From Deltaproteobacteria bacterium UBA5754 (GTDB lineage Bacteria; Desulfobacterota; Dissulfuribacteria; Dissulfuribacterales; UBA5754), in assembly GCA_002419025.1 (NCBI GenBank), contig DIFG01000046.1, forward strand, positions 6,692 through 17,967: a stretch of DNA of 11,276 bases, in the 5' to 3' direction. The notes under the pieces are model-generated. The model was not told the origin of the DNA, did no database searches, and saw only the letters and a program-made list of their open reading frames with translations. Positions 5,987 to 11,276 of the stretch are shown here, one piece after another. Both the position numbers and the translations under genes were made by a program. Numbering within the stretch: the stretch's first letter is position 1; the number at the start of each line of letters is the position of its first letter.

Positions 5987-7087
5987 ATGTCAACGCTACG
6001 CCTTTTCCCAGCCCTCCGGAAAAAAACCCGTGTCATTCATGTCGGTCCAGTCGCCATAGGAGGCGACAACCCGGTCGTCGTCCAGTCCATGACCAACACG
6101 GACACTCGGGATATCTCCGCGACAGTTGCCCAGATCCGGCGTCTCGAGGAGGTCGGATGCGAGATCGTCCGGGTGGCGGTCCTGGACGGAGCCGCTGCCG
6201 TGGCGATTTCAGAGATCAAGAAAGCAATTTCTGTGCCTATAATTGCAGATATCCACTTCGACTGGCGTCTTGCAGTAGCCTCCATCCAGGCCGGGGCCGA
6301 CGGGATCCGCATCAATCCAGGAAACATCGGAGGGGCGGAAAGGCTTTCCCGTGTCGTAGATGCGGCCAGGGACCGGGGCGTCCCCATTCGGGTCGGGGTC
6401 AACGCCGGGTCCCTCGAGAAGGATATCCGCGTAAAACATGGGGGTGGAACCCCAGAGGCCCTTGTGGAAAGCGCCCTGCGAAACGTCGGCCTTATCGTTG
6501 AAAGGGGTTGGGAGGCCGTCAAGATCTCCATCAAGTCCTCCGATGTCCTGACCACCCTTGAGGCCTATAGGCTTCTCTCCCAACGGACCGATTTCCCCCT
6601 CCACCTCGGTGTCACCGAGGCCGGCGGTCTCATCCCAGGGACGGTCAAGAGCGCCATCGCTATCGGCGGGCTCCTTCGTGATGGGATCGGGGATACCTTT
6701 CGGGTCTCCCTCACCCGGGACCCTGTCGAAGAGGTCGCCGTTGCCTACGAGATCCTGCGAGCGCTGAAGATTCGGCAGCGTGGCCCGGAAATAATTTCCT
6801 GCCCAACGTGCGGCCGCTGCGAGATCGACCTCTTTTCCCTTGCGCGTTCCGTCGAGGAGCGGGCAAGGGCCATTGCCGAACCCATCAAGATCGCGGTCAT
6901 GGGCTGCGTCGTGAACGGACCTGGCGAGGCCCGGGAGGCGGATGTGGGTGTGGCCGGGGGCAAGGGGGTGGGGATCATCTTCCGGGGGGAGAGGATCGTA
7001 CGCAAGGTGAAGGAGGAGGATCTTCTCGATGCCTTCTGGCATGAGGTGGAAGAGGTCCTTCGCGAACGCCGGGCTTCCGATCCATGA
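5987..7087 (+). CDS. ispG: 4-hydroxy-3-methylbut-2-en-1-yl diphosphate synthase (flavodoxin/ferredoxin)
   Basis: IspG (GcpE) catalyses the penultimate step of the MEP isoprenoid pathway, reductively opening MEcPP to HMBPP with a [4Fe-4S] cluster. The 366-aa length matches the two-domain bacterial form. The N-terminal TIM-barrel part shows GGDNPVVVQSMTNTDTRD (about residues 25-42), ADIHFDWRLA, IRINPGNIGG (108-116) and RVGVNAGSLE. The C-terminal part carries the cluster ligands C272, C275 (SCPTCGRC) and C307 with E314 (MGCVVNGPGEA), all intact. No ribosome site is visible before the ATG at 5987, but the protein begins where the family normally does. Its TGA stop is the first three bases of a long palindromic repeat. 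MEP end products feed undecaprenyl phosphate, the carrier likely used by the divergent glycosyltransferase operon, but no shared regulation is shown. Confidence 0.97.
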   Translation: MSTLRLFPALRKKTRVIHVGPVAIGGDNPVVVQSMTNTDTRDISATVAQIRRLEEVGCEIVRVAVLDGAAAVAISEIKKAISVPIIADIHFDWRLAVASIQAGADGIRINPGNIGGAERLSRVVDAARDRGVPIRVGVNAGSLEKDIRVKHGGGTPEALVESALRNVGLIVERGWEAVKISIKSSDVLTTLEAYRLLSQRTDFPLHLGVTEAGGLIPGTVKSAIAIGGLLRDGIGDTFRVSLTRDPVEEVAVAYEILRALKIRQRGPEIISCPTCGRCEIDLFSLARSVEERARAIAEPIKIAVMGCVVNGPGEAREADVGVAGGKGVGIIFRGERIVRKVKEEDLLDAFWHEVEEVLRERRASDP

Positions 7088-7210
7088 TCCCGCTGAAAAA
7101 GCCCGATCTGCGGCGTTACTTCAATTTTCCAGCCCATGCGGCGTACGCTAAGTACGCCTCATTCCTGGAAAATTTCGCGCCTTGCATCTTGGGCTTTTTG
7201 AGCGGGATCA
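7085..7210. repeat. Long imperfect palindromic repeat element, 126 nt
   Basis: The outer arms 7085-7104 and 7191-7210 are inverted copies matching at 19 of 20 positions (TGATCCCGCT and AAAAAGCCC segments). Symmetry continues inward with gaps: AATTTTCCAG near 7123-7132 pairs with CTGGAAAATT at 7165-7174, and the centre is GGCGTAC (7140-7146), 5-nt loop, GTACGCC (7152-7158). A transcript would fold into one long hairpin. The left end supplies the ispG stop codon, and the right arm contains GGGCTTTTT, so it might also terminate ispG transcription. No transposase is present. It resembles a MITE- or REP-like element. Confidence 0.8.
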
Positions 7211-7245
7211 GATTTGATGGTCTCGTGAAAAGTCCCAGACTCGTT

Positions 7246-7266
7246 ATGCCGGACTTGATCCGGCAT
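7246..7266. repeat. Perfect hairpin 1 inside the TIR element
   Basis: ATGCCGGA (7246-7253), a 5-nt loop CTTGA, and TCCGGCAT (7259-7266) form a perfect 8-bp stem. There is no following T-run, so it is not a typical intrinsic terminator. Confidence 0.75.
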
Positions 7267-7289
7267 CCAGAACATATTGAAAACACTGG

Positions 7290-7309
7290 ATTCCGGCCAA
7301 CGCCGGAAT
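7290..7309. repeat. Perfect hairpin 2 inside the TIR element
   Basis: ATTCCGGC (7290-7297), loop CAAC, and GCCGGAAT (7302-7309) form a perfect 8-bp stem. Flanking ATCCAG (7266-7271) and CTGGAT (7287-7292) can pair as an alternative that overlaps this stem. Confidence 0.75.
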
Positions 7310-7387
7310 GACGCCAAATTGGAATTTTCGATTTTTTACGAGATCATCAGATTTTGAGGTTTTTGCAGTACGATCATCCATCAAGAT

Positions 7388-7392
7388 AGGAG
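7388..7392 (+). promoter_or_regulatory. Ribosome binding site for proS
   Basis: AGGAG lies 6 nt before a TTG at 7399 and 12 nt before the ATG at 7405. Spacing favours TTG, while protein homology favours ATG; the products differ by two residues. It is the strongest ribosome site on the plus strand here. The 317 nt between ispG and proS otherwise hold only the two repeat elements and a short AT-rich stretch with no promoter I can define. Confidence 0.65.
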
Positions 7393-7404
7393 AAACGTTT
7401 GTCC

Positions 7405-9111
7405 ATGCGATATTCCAGGTTTTTTCTTCCGACGGTCAAGGAGATACCCGCAGACGCGGAGGTGATTTCCCATCAGCTCATGCTCCGGGCGGGCATGATC
7501 AGGCGTCTTGCCTCCGGGCTCTATACGCACCTGCCCCTCGGGCTACGCTCCCTTAGAAAGGTCGAGTCCATCATCCGCGAGGAGATGGATGCGGCCGGGG
7601 CACTGGAGCTCCTCATGCCCATGGTCCAGCCCGCGGAGCTCTGGCAGGAGAGCGGCCGGTGGGAGAAATACGGTCGTGAACTCCTTCGCTTCACGGACAG
7701 GCACGACCGGCCGTTCTGTCTCGGCCCCACCCACGAGGAGGTCATAACGGATCTCGTCCGGCGCGAGGTCCGGTCCTACCGGGATCTTCCCCTCGTCTTC
7801 TACCAGATCCAGACCAAGTTCAGGGACGAGATCCGGCCGCGTTTCGGGCTCATGCGGGCGCGGGAATTCCTCATGAAGGACGCCTACAGCTTCGATGTGG
7901 ATGACGAGGGGCTCGATCGCACTTACCGGGCCATGTACGACGCCTATTGCCGGATCTTTGAGAGATGCGGACTTGATTACCGTCCTGTGGAGGCGGACAC
8001 AGGGACCATCGGCGGGCATGCCTCCCACGAGTTCATGGTCCTGGCGGAGACCGGCGAGGATTCCATCGCCTGTTGCACCGCTTGCTCCTACGCCTCGAAC
8101 GTGGAGCTCGCCCAGGTCGTTTCCTCTCCACCGCCTCTGGTTTCCCCTGAATCCCGCGAAGAGGCGCGCAAGGTCTCGACCCCCGGCAAGCGTAGCATCG
8201 AGGAGGTTTCCGGGTTTCTCGGCATCCCGCCCGATCGGATCGTGAAGACCCTCGTCTTCGCAACGGATAAGGGGCCGGTCGCTGCCCTTGTCAGAGGGGA
8301 TCACGAGATCAACGAGATCAAGCTCGGCCGTTTTCTCGGGGTCGAGGAGATCCGGCTCGCCTCGGACGAGGAGGTGAGGCTTGCTGCGAAGGTCAGCCCC
8401 GGCTTCGTCGGCCCCGTGGGGCTTTCCGGTGTGCGCATCGTCGCGGATCCCGCCGTCCTTTCCATGGATGGATTTACCGCAGGGGCTGGCGAAGAGGACT
8501 ATCATATTGTCGGGCTCGTCTGGGGCCGGGATCTTCCCGTTCCTGAGACCGCTGACATCCGAAATATCACGGTCCATGACCCCTGTCCCCGATGCGGTGG
8601 ACGGATCGAGATCCGTCGGGGGATCGAGGTCGGCCATGTCTTCAAGCTCGGCACGGCGTACAGTGAGGCCCTGGGGGCCCGGTTCCTGGATGAAAACGGG
8701 ACCGAGAAGCCCATCATCATGGGCTGTTACGGCATAGGGGTCGGGCGTACACTCGCCGCTGCCATCGAGCAGAACCACGACGCAAACGGCATCGTCTTCC
8801 CCCGGCCGATCGCCCCTTTCGATGTCATCGTCTGTCCCCTCAAGACCGAGGATCCGGCGTACATTCATGCGGCAGACGACCTTTTACACGCCCTTACCCG
8901 GGCCGGCTTCCAGGTTCTCCTGGACGATCGGGATCTGCGTCCGGGCGTGAAGTTCAAGGACGCGGACCTCATCGGGGTCCCGGTCCGGGTCACATTGGGA
9001 AAGCTACTGGCAGATGGGATCGTGGAGATACGCGAGCGGAGAAGCGGGGAGGTGGTCATGTGTCCCATGGTTGAGGTCCTGGAGAGGGTATCCAGTCTCC
9101 TGGTCCGATGA
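7405..9111 (+). CDS. proS: Prolyl-tRNA synthetase, bacterial type with editing insertion
   Basis: Charges tRNA-Pro with proline in the cytoplasm and clears mischarged Ala-tRNA-Pro. The 568 aa match the usual bacterial length and domain order. The class II catalytic core begins MRYSRFFLPTVKE, with GPTHEEV at 108-114 and motif 2 at about 133-162 (TKFRDEIRPRFG). The YbaK-like editing insertion spans about 225-390, with the key Lys at K281 (IVKTLVF). Motif 3 is GCYGIGVGR (440-448), and the anticodon-binding domain is about 470-568 (VLLDDRD, RPGVKFKDADLIG). Two CxxC pairs, C224/C227 and C394/C397, flank the insertion and might bind zinc; they are replaced in E. coli. The TTG at 7399 is an alternative start. 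The stop overlaps the rel start as ATGA. Confidence 0.97.
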   Translation: MRYSRFFLPTVKEIPADAEVISHQLMLRAGMIRRLASGLYTHLPLGLRSLRKVESIIREEMDAAGALELLMPMVQPAELWQESGRWEKYGRELLRFTDRHDRPFCLGPTHEEVITDLVRREVRSYRDLPLVFYQIQTKFRDEIRPRFGLMRAREFLMKDAYSFDVDDEGLDRTYRAMYDAYCRIFERCGLDYRPVEADTGTIGGHASHEFMVLAETGEDSIACCTACSYASNVELAQVVSSPPPLVSPESREEARKVSTPGKRSIEEVSGFLGIPPDRIVKTLVFATDKGPVAALVRGDHEINEIKLGRFLGVEEIRLASDEEVRLAAKVSPGFVGPVGLSGVRIVADPAVLSMDGFTAGAGEEDYHIVGLVWGRDLPVPETADIRNITVHDPCPRCGGRIEIRRGIEVGHVFKLGTAYSEALGARFLDENGTEKPIIMGCYGIGVGRTLAAAIEQNHDANGIVFPRPIAPFDVIVCPLKTEDPAYIHAADDLLHALTRAGFQVLLDDRDLRPGVKFKDADLIGVPVRVTLGKLLADGIVEIRERRSGEVVMCPMVEVLERVSSLLVR

Positions 9112-11249
9112 TACGTATCAACGAAATCATCGACCTGATTCACTCCTATTCGTCCAAGGCGGATACGGCCCTTGTTGAAAAGGCCTATGTCTATTCTGCC
9201 AAGGTACATGCGGGGCAAGTGAGGCTCTCCGGAGAGCCTTACCTGTCCCATCCGCTTGCCGTGGCCTATATCCTTGCCCAGCTCAAGCTCGATACCGCGA
9301 GCATTGCAGCAGGCCTTCTGCATGACACCGTCGAGGATACCCTCACGACCATAGAGACCATCGAGGACCTGTTCGGCCCTGATGTGGCCAGGATCGTGGA
9401 CGGAGTCACGAAACTTTCCAAGATCCATGTCCAAAGCCGGGTCCAGAAGCAGGCGGACAACATCCGCAAGATGATTCTGGCCATGTCCAAGGACATCCGG
9501 GTCCTTCTCGTGAAGCTGGCCGACCGGCTCCACAACATGCGGACCCTCGGATTCCAGAAGGAGCACAAGCGGGCGGACATCGCCAGGGAGACCCTCGACA
9601 TCTATGCACCCCTTGCGGGTCGGCTCGGCATCGACTGGATCAAACGCGAGCTCGAGGATCTCGCCTTCGAGCACCTCTACCCGGATGAATACCGGAGTCT
9701 CAAGGCCGCGGTTGAGGAGCGGCTCGGGGAACGGAAGGCCTACGTGGAGGAGGTCAAGGAGATCATCGCACGAAAACTGGCCGAATACGGCCTGTCGGGC
9801 AGAGTCCTTGGCCGTCCTAAACACCTGTTCAGCATATTTCGCAAGATGCGTCTCAGAAACGTGGGTCTTGACGAGATCTACGACCTCATCGCCTTCAGGA
9901 TCATCCTTCACACCCCTCAGGAATGTTACGAGGCCCTCGGACTCATACACTCCCTCTGGAGGCCGGTTCCAGGCCGGTTCAAGGACTACATCAGTCTCCC
10001 CAAGGCCAACATGTACCAGTCCCTCCATACCACGGTGATCGGGCCGTACGGGGAGCGGATGGAGGTCCAGATACGCACCGAGGACATGGACAGGGTGGCC
10101 CGCGAGGGTATAGCCGCCCACTGGCTTTACAAGGAAGGGGAGATCGTCACGAAGGAGAGGCAGCAGTCGTTCGATTGGCTCAATCAACTCATCGAGTGGC
10201 AGAAGGAACTGGAAGACCCGAGGCAGTTTCTCGAGTCCGTAAAGATGGATCTCTTTCCCAACGAGGTCTATGTCTTTACCCCCCGAGGAGACGTGAAGGA
10301 GTTCCCCCGTGGGGCCACGCCCATAGATTTCGCCTACGGAGTCCACACCGAGGTCGGCCATCACTGTTCCGGGGCCAAGGTCAACGGACGTCTCGTTCCC
10401 CTCAACTACGAGCTTCAGAATGGGGATGTGGTGGAGATCATAACATCACCTCACCACGTTCCGAGCCGGGACTGGCTCAAGCTCGCCAAGACGAGTAAGG
10501 CCATTGCCCGGATCCGCCAGTGGATCCATGCGGAGGAGAGGGAAAAAGGCCTTGCCCTCGGACGGGATCTCTGCTCACGTGAGTTCAGGAAACACCGAAT
10601 CGACTTCGCCGAGTTTTTGAAGGAAAAAGGGGCGGATGCCGCCCGGATGTTTTCCTTCAAGACGGTGGAGGATCTCCTGGTCGCAGTGGGCTATGGAAAG
10701 GTCTCTCCGATCCAGATCGTCCGCAAATTCGTCAAGGAAGGGCCTGCTGAAGAGGTTCAGCCTCTTCCGGAGGCCAAGGTCGTTGCGGAAGCGGAAAGGC
10801 AGGGAGGCCGGGGGATACTCATCCAGGGCATGGATGACATCATGATCCATCTGGCACGGTGTTGCACCCCCATACCCGGGGAATACGTCATCGGATACAT
10901 TACACGCGGGAAAGGGGTGACCGTTCACAGCGAACAGTGTCCGAACGTGAAGAATCTCGATTCCGATCGTCTGGTCGATGTGAGCTGGGCCCCGGTCCAG
11001 CCGCGAGGCTATCCGGTCAAGATTCGGGTATGGGCCGAGGATAGAAAGGGTATGCTGGCCGCAGTTTCTAACGCTATCAGTGCGGGGGAGTCGAATATCA
11101 TGACGGCGCGTGTCACCACAAAGCCCGACGGCTCGGCCATTTTCCACTTCGTGATCGAGGTGAACGATTCCAGCCACCTGAACCGGCTCTTTTCGAATAT
11201 CCGGCGTGTGGAAGGGGTTAGGCAGGTGGAGCGGGTCTTTGCCTCGTAA
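9108..11249 (+). CDS. rel: Bifunctional (p)ppGpp synthetase/hydrolase, Rel/SpoT family
   Basis: Makes and degrades the stringent-response alarmones (p)ppGpp. The 713-aa length is normal for a full RSH enzyme, and all domains are present in order. The HD hydrolase domain has H48, HDTVED (H72, D73, E76, D77), and D139/N143 in KLADRLHNMR, so hydrolysis is expected to be active. The synthetase domain has GRPKHLFSI (235-243), YDLIAFRI, GRFKDYISLPKANMYQS and MEVQIRT (E319, Q321). Its RFKD (290-293) is the RxKD signature of bifunctional enzymes rather than the ExDD of RelA-only ones. The TGS domain is about 385-447, a zinc-finger-like part has C585-C586, H607 and C611, and a C-terminal ACT domain is about 636-713. 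The ATG overlaps the proS stop by 4 nt and has little ribosome site of its own, so translation is probably coupled to proS. The stop is 3 nt before a repeat copy. Confidence 0.96.
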   Translation: MIRINEIIDLIHSYSSKADTALVEKAYVYSAKVHAGQVRLSGEPYLSHPLAVAYILAQLKLDTASIAAGLLHDTVEDTLTTIETIEDLFGPDVARIVDGVTKLSKIHVQSRVQKQADNIRKMILAMSKDIRVLLVKLADRLHNMRTLGFQKEHKRADIARETLDIYAPLAGRLGIDWIKRELEDLAFEHLYPDEYRSLKAAVEERLGERKAYVEEVKEIIARKLAEYGLSGRVLGRPKHLFSIFRKMRLRNVGLDEIYDLIAFRIILHTPQECYEALGLIHSLWRPVPGRFKDYISLPKANMYQSLHTTVIGPYGERMEVQIRTEDMDRVAREGIAAHWLYKEGEIVTKERQQSFDWLNQLIEWQKELEDPRQFLESVKMDLFPNEVYVFTPRGDVKEFPRGATPIDFAYGVHTEVGHHCSGAKVNGRLVPLNYELQNGDVVEIITSPHHVPSRDWLKLAKTSKAIARIRQWIHAEEREKGLALGRDLCSREFRKHRIDFAEFLKEKGADAARMFSFKTVEDLLVAVGYGKVSPIQIVRKFVKEGPAEEVQPLPEAKVVAEAERQGGRGILIQGMDDIMIHLARCCTPIPGEYVIGYITRGKGVTVHSEQCPNVKNLDSDRLVDVSWAPVQPRGYPVKIRVWAEDRKGMLAAVSNAISAGESNIMTARVTTKPDGSAIFHFVIEVNDSSHLNRLFSNIRRVEGVRQVERVFAS

Positions 11250-11252
11250 CGC

Positions 11253-11276
11253 TGATGGTCTCGTAAAAAGTCCCAG
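11253..11276. repeat. Partial left end of the dispersed TIR repeat
   Basis: The last 24 nt match 7215-7238 at 23 of 24 positions, same orientation, starting TGATGGTCTCGT. The copy runs off the window edge. It begins 3 nt after the rel stop codon. Confidence 0.85.

Larger units (their letters stand above)
7215..7349. repeat. TIR-flanked dispersed repeat element, 135 nt
   Basis: The terminal inverted repeats 7215-7234 and 7330-7349 match at 17 of 20 positions (TGATGGTCTCGT against ACGAGATCATCA). Inside are two perfect hairpins. A second copy of the left end is at 11253-11276 (23 of 24 identical to 7215-7238), and a second copy of the right end is at 1-33 (28 of 33), so the element recurs in this genome. 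The interior read on the minus strand (GTCATTCCGGCG...CCGGAATCCAG) is of the kind whose translation gives VIPA.AGIQ, a familiar spurious peptide from widespread intergenic repeats. No coding capacity is evident. It separates ispG from proS. Confidence 0.85.

Noticed and set aside
7191..7205. GGGCTTTTT considered as a simple intrinsic terminator of ispG
   Set aside because: Its pairing partner is 86 nt upstream at the base of the long palindrome rather than in a compact GC hairpin, so it is listed only as a possible effect of the repeat.
7084..7311. A 75-codon open frame overlapping the ispG stop by ATGA
   Set aside because: It lies entirely within the two palindromic repeat elements. Its peptide (PDLIRHPEHIENTGFRPTPE type) is the translation of dispersed repeat DNA and has no ribosome site.
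7369..7385. TACGATCATCCATCAAG resembles TACGAATCCATCAA near the window start (positions 21-34)
   Set aside because: The match needs a 2-nt gap and is short and AT-rich. It may hint at a variant repeat boundary but cannot be supported from two instances.
8865..10364. A 499-codon minus-strand open frame opposite rel and the end of proS
   Set aside because: It is antisense to two strongly conserved genes and shows no recognisable motifs; it is a by-product of GC-rich codon bias. The same applies to the 441-codon frame opposite proS (7543-8868) and the 277-codon frame opposite ispG (6209-7042).

Overview
The window (11,276 nt, GC-rich coding with AT-rich gaps) looks like chromosomal DNA of a Gram-negative bacterium. 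It carries a TonB-type protein, an MEP-pathway ispG with a bacterial proS, and a bifunctional Rel/SpoT enzyme. The style of the Rel and IspG proteins and the ispG-proS-rel order fit a Desulfobacterota/'Deltaproteobacteria'-like organism. That placement is inferred from general familiarity, not from a search.

Layout. (1) Positions 1-282 are non-coding or weakly coding, with a partial copy of a dispersed repeat at the very edge and a 9-nt tandem repeat. (2) Positions 283-1098 (+) encode an orphan TonB-family protein. (3) Positions 1102-5883 (-) hold six tightly packed genes, read right to left: an unrecognised 155-aa protein, a single-domain CheY-like receiver, a DUF456 membrane protein, a polyprenyl-phosphate sugar synthase-like GT2 enzyme, a PF03706-type (flippase-like) membrane protein, and an ArnT/PMT-like GT39 glycosyltransferase. 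Four of the five junctions overlap, so this is almost certainly one operon. (4) A 103-nt AT-rich divergent intergenic region carries a 16-bp tandem duplication. (5) Positions 5987-7087 (+) encode ispG. (6) Positions 7085-7349 hold two different palindromic repeat elements back to back. (7) Positions 7405-11249 (+) encode proS and a Rel/SpoT enzyme that overlap by 4 nt (ATGA). (8) The last 24 nt are the left end of the same dispersed repeat that lies before proS.

How the genes fit together. In the minus-strand operon the last three genes make a plausible membrane sugar-transfer route. The GT2 enzyme would charge a polyprenyl phosphate with a sugar on the cytoplasmic face, the PF03706 protein may move it across the membrane, and the GT39 enzyme would transfer the sugar to an acceptor on the outer face. 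The plus-strand genes are housekeeping: isoprenoid precursor synthesis, prolyl-tRNA charging and (p)ppGpp metabolism. I see no tRNA, rRNA, CRISPR array, transposase or phage gene. The least explained parts are the repeats, the 16-bp duplication and the 155-aa protein/receiver pair heading the glycosyltransferase operon. Nothing here clearly amounts to a new defence or mobile system.
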